From the IMG/VR virus record IMGVR_UViG_3300021957_005875, positions 1 through 36,973 of that record: a DNA stretch of 36,973 bases; one strand, given 5' to 3'. The translations under genes were made by a program, and so were the position numbers. This DNA is from a virus. Shown here in pieces: positions 15,035 through 24,141 of the stretch. Numbering within the stretch: the stretch's first letter is position 1; every line of letters begins with the position of its first letter. The notes beneath the pieces were generated by a model. The model searched no databases. It was given only the letters and a program-made list of their open reading frames with translations, and was not told the origin of the DNA.

Positions 15035-16406
15035 AAGGTTTTCCTTTTATAAACTGAGCTGCTGGTCTCACAATACTTGTATCTGTAATATAACTTTTAT
15101 CATACCTATCGTAATATTTTTTTAAAAAAGGAGCAATTTTTAATGTATCAGTTCCCCTTATTTTATCAAGAGCAATGTTTGATCTTACAAAATCATTTGC
15201 ATATTTTTTATTAAGTTCTTTAAAATCGTAATTAAGTTCTGTATATACTGTATCGAACCACCACAAAGTATCTTTGTTCATCTTATTAAAAAATATTGTT
15301 TGATCAATTTCGTCTCTAATTATATCTTTATCTTCTTTATCTAACCAACCAGAATGTAAATACCAAGGATCTACCATAGAATTATACATTACGCCTTTCA
15401 ATTTATTACCATATTTGTTTTTTAAAGATAAAAAATACTCAGTCGTTTTTCTAATTTCCCACAAAACAACAGGTTGCATTGTACATAAAATGCCAACGTC
15501 TCCATACTTAAACAACTCATCAATTACTTTTAATTTATCTTCCCATTTTGTTCCGTGTCTTAAATAGTCTTCAGTACTTTCTGTTGCATCAATTGAAAGA
15601 TTGAATCTCACATGTTTAAATTCTTTTAGTAATAATTTTGTTCTTTCAGGAAAAACAGTACCATTGACTATTAAATGTAATTTCATTTTACTCGAATAGC
15701 CATTATCAACTATTTTTTTTAAGATACGATAAACTCTTGTATCTAATAAGGTTTCTCCTCCAGACATTTTTAAATATAAAACTTTATCTAAGTTAAGAGA
15801 AGAAACTATATCATAATTTGGATCTTCCCAATTAATTTTTTTAGCTCTTTCAATATTAGCTTTAGATCCAGTTACGTTATCCCAATGAGACCAACCTTGT
15901 ATTTCAGGGTTGGCTAAAACTTCTTTTTCTATTTTATCAGACCATATAGAATTACAAGACCTACACTTTAGATTGCATAATTTAGAAGGCCTCAAATCAA
16001 CATCTATAGGTTTTTTAAATTCTTCAGTACCATTTTTTACAGACCAATTAAAATTAAGATGTCCAAAAGTTTCTTTATATTTTTTAGCAAAGGCTAATCT
16101 ATCAGCATTAGAAGCTACTTTTTCTTTTTCCCATTTGCCACACCACCATGAACAAACACTAGGCATTTTACCATCAAGAAATTGTTTTCTAATATCTTGC
16201 ATTTCTTTACCTGTCCACCATTCGTTAAATTTTTCTTCTAATGGTTTTTTGTCTAAATCGTCAAACCTTCCAACAACATGACTCATGCAACAAAGTTTAA
16301 AACCTCTGTTGTTGACATTAATATGTGTATGCATAAATGGTGCAGTACAAAAATTATCATTGGGTAAGAATTTTTTAAATTCTTCTAATTCTTCAAATGT
16401 TTTCAT
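15015..16406 (-). CDS. radical SAM protein, N-terminal twitch-like type
   Basis: The 463 residues have the N-terminal cluster domain NFCTAPFMHTHIN (Cys20), FKLCCMS (39-40) and VCSWWC (85-89), where CxxxC replaces the CxxC of its relatives. The radical SAM motif CNLKCRSC (144, 148, 151) follows, then KMSGGETLL and the substrate strand VRFNLSIDATESTEDYLRHG. The last motif (SIDGxxxxYxRxP in relatives) is shared through the set with local changes, a sign of paralogues diverging in specificity. It overlaps both neighbours (20 and 14 bases), so it is in the same operon. Confidence 0.8.
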   Translation of the reverse strand: MKTFEELEEFKKFLPNDNFCTAPFMHTHINVNNRGFKLCCMSHVVGRFDDLDKKPLEEKFNEWWTGKEMQDIRKQFLDGKMPSVCSWWCGKWEKEKVASNADRLAFAKKYKETFGHLNFNWSVKNGTEEFKKPIDVDLRPSKLCNLKCRSCNSIWSDKIEKEVLANPEIQGWSHWDNVTGSKANIERAKKINWEDPNYDIVSSLNLDKVLYLKMSGGETLLDTRVYRILKKIVDNGYSSKMKLHLIVNGTVFPERTKLLLKEFKHVRFNLSIDATESTEDYLRHGTKWEDKLKVIDELFKYGDVGILCTMQPVVLWEIRKTTEYFLSLKNKYGNKLKGVMYNSMVDPWYLHSGWLDKEDKDIIRDEIDQTIFFNKMNKDTLWWFDTVYTELNYDFKELNKKYANDFVRSNIALDKIRGTDTLKIAPFLKKYYDRYDKSYITDTSIVRPAAQFIKGKPYAKYNG

Positions 16407-17619
16407 TTATAAACTCTACTAGCATAGGGTGTAATGTTTTATATGATTGGTTTCTTATTTTGTCAAAGTCTAATGTTACTTGAACAAATTCTTTTATTTT
16501 ATCTTTATCATATACTAAATTTTTTATACATTGTTCAACTTCATTTAAAAAAATATAATTTTTACCTTTTATTCGAAAGTCTTTTATACCTTCTTCTAAG
16601 ATATGTTTTGGAAGATATTTAATATCTAAACATGAATTAACGGGTTTAAGATTAAAATCAAAATATATTTTAGGTATATATTTTTTATCTCTTAAATGAG
16701 ACCAAGTTATCCATGGATATTCAAGAGTGTATTCTTCTAGTCTTTTATAAAGACTTCCCAAATTTAAATAATTATACGAATTAACTATTGTACTAAATTT
16801 AACGTTAAATTTTTTAGTTAAATGTAAGTTATTTGATTCAACAAAATCAAAAAAATCTAATAATCTTTTTTCTATTAATTTCCAATTAAAAGGATATCTT
16901 ATATAGTCATAAGTATTACCTTCACCATCTATTGAAATGTTAACAGATATTTGACGGAAATGTAAAAATTTTTCTAAATACTTAGGAGTAAATTTTGTAC
17001 CATTTGTTGTAAGTTCTAAAAGTATTTTTTTTGAATTACCTGTTTCTATTAATTTATCCATAACATCTAAAAAATCTTTTGATATGAAAGGTTCACCTCC
17101 TGTTACTTTAAAGACATTAATATTATCAATATTGTCAAACATTTCTTGTTTTTTATCTTTATAAGATAAAATAGTTGTATCTTTACTAATAAAATCTCTA
17201 TCTAAAAAATCTGGTAATTTCATATCCTTATTGTATTGTTTTATAGTTTTCCATATTTGATCTGAACTATCGGGGTTACACATCCTACATTGTAGGTTAC
17301 ATTTATTATCAAATTTAATATCAAAATATTTTAACTCAGGCTTATCTTTATCAAACAAATATCTAAATTTTTTATTATATCTTTCTCTGTAGCTTTTAAT
17401 TCCTTTTTCTTCTTGTTTCCAACACACGTTACAAATAGAAGGTTTTTCCCCATTCATTAATTGTTTTCTAAAATTTTCTAATTCCTTAGATTTAAAAGCT
17501 TCGTTTATATTTGAACCTTTTGGTATATCAAAATGTGCAGAGGTATTACAGCATGGTTTAAACCAACCGCTTACTGATTCAGATATATGTATCCATGGAA
17601 GTACACACAAGTTGCTCAT
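16393..17619 (-). CDS. radical SAM protein, N-terminal twitch-like type
   Basis: The 408 residues start MSNLCVLPWIHIS, so the first cluster Cys is residue 5 and the ATG at 17619 is fixed by the motif. WFKPCC (23-24) and CNVC (63-66) complete the N-terminal cluster domain. CNLQCRMC (107, 111, 114) is the SAM cluster, with VTGGEPFISKD after it. ISVNISIDGEGNTYDYIRYP matches the paralogue motif. The start overlaps the previous stop as ATGA. It is the shortest of the four N-terminal-domain type. Function is as for its paralogues, substrate unknown. Confidence 0.8.
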   Translation of the reverse strand: MSNLCVLPWIHISESVSGWFKPCCNTSAHFDIPKGSNINEAFKSKELENFRKQLMNGEKPSICNVCWKQEEKGIKSYRERYNKKFRYLFDKDKPELKYFDIKFDNKCNLQCRMCNPDSSDQIWKTIKQYNKDMKLPDFLDRDFISKDTTILSYKDKKQEMFDNIDNINVFKVTGGEPFISKDFLDVMDKLIETGNSKKILLELTTNGTKFTPKYLEKFLHFRQISVNISIDGEGNTYDYIRYPFNWKLIEKRLLDFFDFVESNNLHLTKKFNVKFSTIVNSYNYLNLGSLYKRLEEYTLEYPWITWSHLRDKKYIPKIYFDFNLKPVNSCLDIKYLPKHILEEGIKDFRIKGKNYIFLNEVEQCIKNLVYDKDKIKEFVQVTLDFDKIRNQSYKTLHPMLVEFINENI

Positions 17620-19055
17620 TTATACCACTCAAGCCAATCCATTTCCGGAAATGTTTTATTAAAATCTATATTTCTTTCCTTAGATACTTTATAGCACCAT
17701 TCATTTGTTTCGTATAATCTCACTGACCAATCTTCTGCATTCATAAAATTTATTAAACCTTGGATTCTTTTTAAACCATATTCACTTTCAGCCCACTTAT
17801 CGTAATTGATATCTTGAACACCGGTACACAATTTCCAATTTTCTTTTAACCATGGATATAATTCTTCATCAAATTTTTGTGATACTTCGTTCTTAAACCA
17901 TTGTGGAAGTACTTTTATATTCAATTGAGGTGGCCAATAAGCTAGATGACACGAAAACATTCCAGCACCACTTGGCCATTTGTTAAGAAGTTTGAAATTA
18001 CTTTTAAGTTTCCATTTTAAAAATTCTGGTAAATAATATATATTTAAAGCTATTCCTGTCCAAGCAGTAGTAAGTGATAAGTTGCCGTGAGGATAATTAT
18101 CTAATTTGTGGATTTGTTGTTCTATCTGATTCCAATCGCTTGGGTATCTTATATATTCTAATCTGTCCTCTATATCATCTATTGAAAAATGAAATATAAC
18201 ATTACGGAACTGCTTCCACAAATCAAATAAATCTTCTCTCCACTCAATACCATTACTATTATATCTCAATTCAATATTTTTAGCTAACCCATCTTTAATA
18301 ATTTTTTCTAATAAAGTATAATGATCGTCCATTATAAGAGCTTCTCCACCTGCCCAATACAATTGTTTTAGGTGAGGCAATTGATCATATAGTTCTTTCC
18401 AAAAGCTAGGATTTTTTTTATGCCAGTTGTAAGAACCTCCAGACCAAGCTAGCTTACCAGATTCTTTTTCCCACACCATTGACTTTTTTAATTGATTATT
18501 TTGTAACTTAGGATATATTTTTTTATATTCAGGTACCCAATTAGAACTATCATGAGGGGAGCACATTACACATGCAAGTTGACATTTAGATCCAAGTCTA
18601 AGATCTATATATCTAATTTTAGGATCAACAGTACCATCTTCTCTTGTATTGCCTATAATATCATCAATACCTAATTCGTTTACCCACTTACGTGTTTCCC
18701 ATATTCTTTTACTTCTGTGTCCGGCTTCTTCTTCTTTAAAACACTTTGTACAAGATTGAGGTTGTTCTCCTTTAAGCATCATTTTACGAATACTTTTCAT
18801 GTATTCATTATTCCATGATTCTAATAACCCTGTTGTTGCAAGATTAGCTGGCTTTCCATCATCTCTTTTCAACACACCAGATTCAGAGATTGTTTTATTG
18901 TTAGAATCTGCATTAACACTAACAGCGCTAGCATTAGCTGTACAACAAACTCTCATGTGACCATTTGGTCTAGTTGAAAGATGTAGCCAAGGTAAAGCGC
19001 AAAATGTTTCAGAAGGTAATTTATTTGTCAAGAATAATAGCAACTGTATATGCAA
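17616..19055 (-). CDS. radical SAM protein, N-terminal twitch-like type, non-ATG start
   Basis: The 479 residues are the longest of the set. The N-terminal cluster domain reads CALPWLHLSTRPNGHMRVCC (Cys19, 37, 38) and CTKC (102-105). CQLACVMC (158, 162, 165) follows, then WAGGEALIMDD and VIFHFSIDDIEDRLEYIRYP. Between the CC and the CxxC there is an extra Ser/Asn-rich insertion (40-75). No ATG precedes the first Cys in frame. TTG codons at 19055 and at 19031 (just before the upstream TAA) are the candidates, and neither has a good Shine-Dalgarno sequence. The N-terminal boundary is therefore uncertain, while the rest is secure. Confidence 0.8.
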   Translation of the reverse strand: MHIQLLLFLTNKLPSETFCALPWLHLSTRPNGHMRVCCTANASAVSVNADSNNKTISESGVLKRDDGKPANLATTGLLESWNNEYMKSIRKMMLKGEQPQSCTKCFKEEEAGHRSKRIWETRKWVNELGIDDIIGNTREDGTVDPKIRYIDLRLGSKCQLACVMCSPHDSSNWVPEYKKIYPKLQNNQLKKSMVWEKESGKLAWSGGSYNWHKKNPSFWKELYDQLPHLKQLYWAGGEALIMDDHYTLLEKIIKDGLAKNIELRYNSNGIEWREDLFDLWKQFRNVIFHFSIDDIEDRLEYIRYPSDWNQIEQQIHKLDNYPHGNLSLTTAWTGIALNIYYLPEFLKWKLKSNFKLLNKWPSGAGMFSCHLAYWPPQLNIKVLPQWFKNEVSQKFDEELYPWLKENWKLCTGVQDINYDKWAESEYGLKRIQGLINFMNAEDWSVRLYETNEWCYKVSKERNIDFNKTFPEMDWLEWYK

Positions 19056-19554
19056 CAGTTTCCATAAAATTAGAAGACTTTCTCAACGAAGCTTTTAATT
19101 CTCTGTTAGTTGAATTTTTAACTTTTTCTATTTCAAATGATTGTAATTTAAGCTTAAAAAGAATATCATCAGAAATGTTAGTAATGTCAAACATAGACTT
19201 TTCTTGATTGTCATGGTTGACCTGTGTAGGTATTTTACTTGACAACTCATTAAAAATCTCTTTTTTTATTCTAGTTTCAAATTCTTTATTTTGTTCTTCA
19301 ATTAACTCATTAGTTTTTAATGTATTTTGTTCTACACTTTCTAAAGAAATTTGTTCTAAAAATTCAGTAAAGTAATCAGAAGGTTCTACTCTTATAGTTC
19401 TAATAAATGTATTTTCTTTAGGATGTTCTTTACCTGACCAATCTTTAACTACAAATTGTTCTTTAACTCTAACATTAATTGTAGTTTTATCTTGATCTAT
19501 AAAAATTGCTGAGTCTGGTTCGTAAATTGTTTTAGTTGAAATAATGTTTTCCAT
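19021..19554 (-). CDS. unrecognised protein at head of the radical SAM operon
   Basis: The 177 residues match nothing I recognise. An N-terminal half with beta strands (TTINVRVKEQFVVKDWSG) is followed by a Glu/Lys-rich helical segment (about 85-120) and a C-terminal helix ending in a short hydrophobic stretch (VAYTVAIILDK). AGGA lies ten bases before the ATG at 19554, and a 19-base gap separates it from the fibre-like gene. Its stop region contains the TTG start of the first radical SAM gene. It could be a small virion or chaperone protein ending the structural module, or a partner/substrate of the radical SAM enzymes. Sequence alone does not decide. Confidence 0.6.
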   Translation of the reverse strand: MENIISTKTIYEPDSAIFIDQDKTTINVRVKEQFVVKDWSGKEHPKENTFIRTIRVEPSDYFTEFLEQISLESVEQNTLKTNELIEEQNKEFETRIKKEIFNELSSKIPTQVNHDNQEKSMFDITNISDDILFKLKLQSFEIEKVKNSTNRELKASLRKSSNFMETVAYTVAIILDK

Positions 19555-19573
19555 AATATAATCCTATGCGCTG

Positions 19574-20503
19574 TTATGTATTGTGTAACCTTAAGTAATG
19601 TACATTTGATGTTAAACCTGACACAGCTCTATAATATATGTGGCTAGAAACTAATTGTGCTAACGATGCATCTGTACTACTATCGTAATGTGTTTCTGTG
19701 TATGAACCTGCATCAATGCCTGTTGAATCAGCACCAAACGTATAAACTAATCTATTACCTTCATTGATTCTGTTGTATAATAATGGTAAAGTATAATTAG
19801 TTATTTCAGCATCTGACATTTCTTTAAAACCAGTGTTGCTGTCAGTCCTTACTGGACGAACAACTGATGGCGAAGTTTCAGAAGTTCTTTTATAAAGAGT
19901 ATAAGTAGTTGTAACAGGACCTGAATAGTTAGCTGGATTAACAGCTCTGTTAGCCATAGAATGTCCTGTACTAGTCCAATCACCACCAGGCGATGATGTA
20001 GCTAATTTAAAAATACCAACGCCACCACCTTCTATATCTTGTACAAGTGGATCAATTAAGGTATCATAAACATCTTGTAAAGTTTGAACACCATCGATGT
20101 AACCTAAAGGTTGGACGTTATTAAAGGAAGCATCAACAGCTACCAATGGTCCTAAATTCCAGTTTATTGATGAAGGCACATCATTACTGTTGTTATAATT
20201 TTGAGATACTGTATACGCTACACTACTTAAAGTTCCTGGTGCAGATACATTTGAGTTTGATGGATCTACACCGTGTACATTGCCAATGTTACTTGAAGAT
20301 CTTCCTACAGATCTAGATTCATCTGTAACAGATCCTATACTAGAATACCCAGCTGGAGCTGAATTAATTGTTACGTGCCCTGGTCCATCTGTTAATGCAG
20401 CATATGCTACACGTGTTACATAGGAAACATAATCTAACTCGCCGTCAGACATTTCCTTTAGTCCTGTTGTACCATCTATTTTAAAAGGTCTTCTTACTGT
20501 CAT
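19574..20503 (-). CDS. tail fibre/baseplate accessory protein with two internal repeats
   Basis: The 309 residues are rich in Ser, Thr, Asn, Gly and Tyr, as in phage fibre proteins. Two copies of a roughly 60-residue unit lie at residues 2-63 and 215-275, each opening with the pattern TGLKEMSDGEL or TGFKEMSDAEI. The middle (75-205) has DGVQTLQDVYDTLIDPLV. It follows two other tail proteins and precedes the enzyme island. Unlike most of the module it has no Asp-Ser-Asp/Glu tripeptide. The ATG at 20503 has AGGA eight bases upstream. A structural role is likely, but the exact virion position is unknown. Confidence 0.65.
   Translation of the reverse strand: MTVRRPFKIDGTTGLKEMSDGELDYVSYVTRVAYAALTDGPGHVTINSAPAGYSSIGSVTDESRSVGRSSSNIGNVHGVDPSNSNVSAPGTLSSVAYTVSQNYNNSNDVPSSINWNLGPLVAVDASFNNVQPLGYIDGVQTLQDVYDTLIDPLVQDIEGGGVGIFKLATSSPGGDWTSTGHSMANRAVNPANYSGPVTTTYTLYKRTSETSPSVVRPVRTDSNTGFKEMSDAEITNYTLPLLYNRINEGNRLVYTFGADSTGIDAGSYTETHYDSSTDASLAQLVSSHIYYRAVSGLTSNVHYLRLHNT
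19679..19861 (-). repeat. protein-coding repeat unit B of the fibre-like protein
   Basis: Encodes residues 215-275: VRPVRTDSNTGFKEMSDAEI, ending DAGSYTETHYD. It has the same order of motifs and similar length as unit A. Divergence outside the EMSD core indicates an old duplication. Confidence 0.7.
20315..20500 (-). repeat. protein-coding repeat unit A of the fibre-like protein
   Basis: Encodes residues 2-63: VRRPFKIDGTTGLKEMSDGE, then strand-rich sequence ending SIGSVTDES. It aligns with unit B at 19679-19861. Confidence 0.7.
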
Positions 20504-20548
20504 AATATCCTACTTTTTATTTGTTATAGTAAAAACATACACTTTTTT

Positions 20549-21862
20549 TTAATTATCTGAGTCTAAACCAACCATAGTAAATTGTGTAGTACCATTAACA
20601 TCTTTTATTCTTAATCTTTTTGTTTTAGTAAACATTTCATTTTGAAATTCAAATCTAGATCCTGCTCTTAATGTACCATCCTTTACATTAAAATTACCGT
20701 TAAATATAGTTGTAGAATCAGAATCAAAAGTTTGAATTTGTGATGTTGTACCTAAATTTCTTGTAATTAAAAATGAATTACTTTGTACTTGTCTCCACTC
20801 GCCGTATCTTTCATTACCAGCTCCATCTGAATCATAAAGTACAATTCCATTTGATGTTCTATCTGAATCGTTCAATGCACGTGCTTTGTTTTGTGCTCTT
20901 GTACTATTAATAATTGATAAATCTAACCAATATAAAAATGAAGGTTCGCTATCGTTTTGAATACCAGGAGGTTGAATCCACAAGTCTCCACTGTTACCAG
21001 CACTACCTGATTCTGTACTAACTATAGGAGGTGTGTTTGAAACTGCTGGAACAGATTGACTTAAATCTAAAATAACTGGATTGTTTGTATCAATAAAAGC
21101 TCTAAATTTATCTGAACCTTCTGTAAACCCTCCAGTTGATGTTATTAAGTTTGTAACGTAATAACTATTGTTGGAAGTTGTAACATCTTTGTAAACAGGT
21201 CGACTTGAAGTAGTAACAGATGTGACTGATCCAACAGTTTTAAAAGTTTGTATAAACGAATTTGGTGTAACTGTTCCACTACCTGTAAATATATCTGTGT
21301 CGTCTGCAGAGTCTTGTATATATCTTGAAACATTAGTTAAGTTATGATCAACAAACTTAACAAAATCTGAATCCAAATCATATGACATTGAATTGTCTGA
21401 ATCGTTATTAAAAATAAGTATTTGAGTATCTTTACCAAAAGTTCCCAACGCTGCTCCATTGACAACAGATACCTTTGGATAGTTACTACTTATATGTGAA
21501 GCTATACCCGTAATAAAATTTGTAACAGCAGTAGAATCATCAGAGTCAATATTATAAAAAGTTTTTGTTCCATTGTTGAAATTTAATCCAACTTTTTGTC
21601 CAACATACGCAAATGGTATAGGAGTTATTGTTAATAATATTCCTGCTTTAGTAACTAGTTGTGATAACTTAGCGTTATAATCTACAGTTGTAAATGCGTT
21701 TTTCTTGGTGTATATTTTTTGCGTGTTTAAATTTAAAGCAATTTCACCTTCTAATATATCAGAAGCTAAAGGTCTTCCATCTCCATTTACATTAGAACTG
21801 TATGTTCTTCTGTGTTGGTAATAACCTCTGCTGAAATCTGAATCAATGTTTGGATTGGCCAT
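20549..21862 (-). CDS. tail fibre-like structural protein
   Basis: The 437 residues include, near the N-terminus, ASDILEGEIALNLNTQKIYT, a segment common at the head of phage tail-fibre and neck-appendage proteins. The rest is beta-rich with many Asn, Ser and Thr. It carries nine Asp-Ser-Asp/Glu tripeptides, one at residues 7-9 and one at the very C-terminus (GLDSDN), the highest density after the large protein at 33903. The stop of gp10 and this ATG are fused as TAATG at 21862. A baseplate-proximal fibre subunit or baseplate accessory is likely; which one cannot be said. Confidence 0.7.
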   Translation of the reverse strand: MANPNIDSDFSRGYYQHRRTYSSNVNGDGRPLASDILEGEIALNLNTQKIYTKKNAFTTVDYNAKLSQLVTKAGILLTITPIPFAYVGQKVGLNFNNGTKTFYNIDSDDSTAVTNFITGIASHISSNYPKVSVVNGAALGTFGKDTQILIFNNDSDNSMSYDLDSDFVKFVDHNLTNVSRYIQDSADDTDIFTGSGTVTPNSFIQTFKTVGSVTSVTTSSRPVYKDVTTSNNSYYVTNLITSTGGFTEGSDKFRAFIDTNNPVILDLSQSVPAVSNTPPIVSTESGSAGNSGDLWIQPPGIQNDSEPSFLYWLDLSIINSTRAQNKARALNDSDRTSNGIVLYDSDGAGNERYGEWRQVQSNSFLITRNLGTTSQIQTFDSDSTTIFNGNFNVKDGTLRAGSRFEFQNEMFTKTKRLRIKDVNGTTQFTMVGLDSDN

Positions 21863-23292
21863 TACTCAATACTTCCTTTAACAAAAATTTCTACTCTTCC
21901 ATTAAATGGATAATTTGAAATTAAAATTAACATACCATCTTTAGTACATATTGAAGGCAAATTAATTTCATTATACCAACTATCAATAGGTTTGTTTACA
22001 CCATTATCGTAAGTACCATGTTGTGTTGCTATTTGTGCTCTTCTATATTTTCTTTGTACAATTGAATCTGAATCAAATTTATCACTGTATAAAATATTGT
22101 CGTTTCCATCTCCAGTAATGTTTTCTGAATTGGCTGTCTCGTAAGAAGCAAAAAAGTTTTGAAGCTTGTTTCCAAATTCATCAGAATCATAACCTACATC
22201 TTGATATACTTTAAATACTGGCATAGTATTGTTGCCTAATATTCTTTGTCCTTTAGTACTCATAACAGGTAACAAATATTGATTTTGTAATATAACAGAA
22301 TCTGAATCATTTAAATCTGCGTTTGTCCACTGAAACCATTCTCTGTTTGTAAAATTATCTACAGTGTGTCTTAAACTAGTATCGCCTGCATTGCTTATTA
22401 TAGTTTTTGTATATGTCCAACCTTTGTCAACACCTAAGTAATTGCATTCTACCTGCGTGTATTGTTCGTTAAATGTTATATTAGATACATCCACATTAGG
22501 AGTTAAACTAGCTCCACTTGAACCTCCATATTGAACTTTTTCGTATGTGCTCATAGCTACAATATCTGAGTTGGATATTTGTGGAATTCTTATTGAAGCA
22601 TTAACAGGAATTGTAGCTCCAGGATTTAAAATTTTAGCATGATTTACAGAAGGAAAAGTATCTGAGTCAGGACTCAAACCAGCTTCTGGTGTGTTTGTTA
22701 TCCATTCGTTAATTTGAGATACTGATTGCCATTCGTAAGGAGTTGTCCAAAGTGATAAAGGTTTATCTTGACTTATATGACCCAAGCTATCTCTTATTAT
22801 TATTCTATCACCTGCTTTTGCTAATGGTAAAACACAATGAAAATATTCTGAATCCATTTGTGTTAGATCAGGAACAATTTGTTCCCCTCTAGATAAAAAA
22901 TACCATTCTTTACTATCATAAGCAGCAGGAATAGTTGTATTGTTATTTGAATATATTGTTCCTTCTGAATCATTTATAAAGTAGCCTTCATTGTTATGAA
23001 AAAACTTAAATGAACCATCGCTTCTTTTAGTAGCATTATCTGAATCAGTTTGGAAAACTACTCTTCTAAACTTACCTGCTCCAAAAAGTTCTCCAACTTT
23101 ATATTCACCTTCAGAGTAAATTTTTCTATATCCATAGTTATTACCTTTTGGATCATTACCAATTGGATTGTCACCAAAATTTTGATAAATGTCAGCGAAA
23201 AGGTTATTGATCTTTAGACCACCTTTTCTAATTGTGTCACCTGTACCTGAGTCAGGAGCGCTTCCTATATTAATTAAATCTTTACTTGCCAT
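21862..23292 (-). CDS. 10: baseplate wedge protein gp10-like
   Basis: The N-terminus INIGSAPDSGTGDTIRKGGL then KINNLFADIYQNFGD matches the T4 gp10 opening (INIG...DGTGDYLRKGGIKIN...FDELY) nearly position by position. T4 gp10 has about 602 residues and this one has 476, so the C-terminal part differs. Gp10 forms a trimer in the baseplate wedge and anchors the short fibres. Seven Asp-Ser-Asp/Glu tripeptides lie along its length. It follows gp15 with a three-base gap and AATAAATA just before its ATG. In T4, gene 10 lies before 11-12 and well before 14-15, so gene order is changed here. Confidence 0.75.
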   Translation of the reverse strand: MASKDLINIGSAPDSGTGDTIRKGGLKINNLFADIYQNFGDNPIGNDPKGNNYGYRKIYSEGEYKVGELFGAGKFRRVVFQTDSDNATKRSDGSFKFFHNNEGYFINDSEGTIYSNNNTTIPAAYDSKEWYFLSRGEQIVPDLTQMDSEYFHCVLPLAKAGDRIIIRDSLGHISQDKPLSLWTTPYEWQSVSQINEWITNTPEAGLSPDSDTFPSVNHAKILNPGATIPVNASIRIPQISNSDIVAMSTYEKVQYGGSSGASLTPNVDVSNITFNEQYTQVECNYLGVDKGWTYTKTIISNAGDTSLRHTVDNFTNREWFQWTNADLNDSDSVILQNQYLLPVMSTKGQRILGNNTMPVFKVYQDVGYDSDEFGNKLQNFFASYETANSENITGDGNDNILYSDKFDSDSIVQRKYRRAQIATQHGTYDNGVNKPIDSWYNEINLPSICTKDGMLILISNYPFNGRVEIFVKGSIE

Positions 23293-23295
23293 GTT

Positions 23296-24141
23296 TTATT
23301 TATTCGGTAAATCTCTTACTATTTTTATTATATTACCATCACTATCACTCAAATTAAGTATAGTTGGGCTTCTGTCTGAATCATTGTTAAACAACGTTTC
23401 TGAATCTATTTGATGAGCATAACCAGTTTCTATTCCATCTTGACTTGATGCTCTATTCATTTTATTTATTGGTATACCTGTTGGTGGAACACTAACAATT
23501 GCTCTTGAATCTAAAATAACAGTTGTAGGAGCTACTGGGCCATGCATCCATATTTTAGTTTGAAATTCTAATGTCCATTCTATAAATCTTCTATCGCCTA
23601 AATCACCAGTATAATCGTCAGCCCAAGTAACTGCTAATAAGTTAAATGTTTGATCAAATGTATTTGTTGGAGTTGGTGTTAAACTACTTGTATCTTCTGG
23701 AAAATGTCTAACTTTAACTGTGTAAGCTGGTGTAAAGAAAGGTAGTATTTGTTCAAGTATTTGCCATCCATCGTTTAATGTCTTAGCTGTTAGGTTTAAT
23801 GTAAAATCTAAATTGTAAGGTACTGGTACGTTTATCCTTTGTCTAGGATCACTGAGGCCATCTGGTGTTCTCAACATTGATTGTTTATTTGTTAATTTTC
23901 TACTAGTGTCATAATTCATTGCAACAATTTCATAAGACATTCTTGGAAGTAATTTTTCAAACATTTCTTCAGAAGGTTTAAATTGTTTTTGTGAATCTAA
24001 CCATTTTTGTCTAGGACCATATGCAATAGGAACAGGAAGCATTTTGCCATCTCTTCTTTTAATAACAATATTATTGAAAAGACTTCCAAAAACTGCAACT
24101 GACGTTTTTATAGACTCGTTGTAAAAATGTGTACCTAACAT
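23296..24141 (-). CDS. 15: tail sheath stabiliser/completion protein gp15-like
   Basis: The 281 residues compare with about 272 in T4. The start LGTHFYNESIKTSVAVFGSL then FNNIVIKRRDG parallels T4 gp15 (FGYFYNSSFRRYATLMGDLFSNIQIKR). LPVPIAYGPRQKWL, LPRMSYEIVAMNYD, ILEQILPFFTPAY and RRFIEWTLEF...WMHGPV all have T4 counterparts. Gp15 caps the tail tube and sheath at the neck end. Three Asp-Ser-Asp/Glu tripeptides are confined to the last 40 residues, beyond the part that aligns with T4. It follows gp14 directly. Confidence 0.9.
   Translation of the reverse strand: MLGTHFYNESIKTSVAVFGSLFNNIVIKRRDGKMLPVPIAYGPRQKWLDSQKQFKPSEEMFEKLLPRMSYEIVAMNYDTSRKLTNKQSMLRTPDGLSDPRQRINVPVPYNLDFTLNLTAKTLNDGWQILEQILPFFTPAYTVKVRHFPEDTSSLTPTPTNTFDQTFNLLAVTWADDYTGDLGDRRFIEWTLEFQTKIWMHGPVAPTTVILDSRAIVSVPPTGIPINKMNRASSQDGIETGYAHQIDSETLFNNDSDRSPTILNLSDSDGNIIKIVRDLPNK
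23297..23304 (-). promoter_or_regulatory. late-promoter-like box four bases before gp10 start
   Basis: The minus strand reads AATAAATA, then AAAC, then the ATG. It overlaps the last codons of gp15. It is a 7/8 match to TATAAATA, with the same four-base spacing as the box at 32429. No Shine-Dalgarno sequence is seen. AT richness leaves chance possible. Confidence 0.35.
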
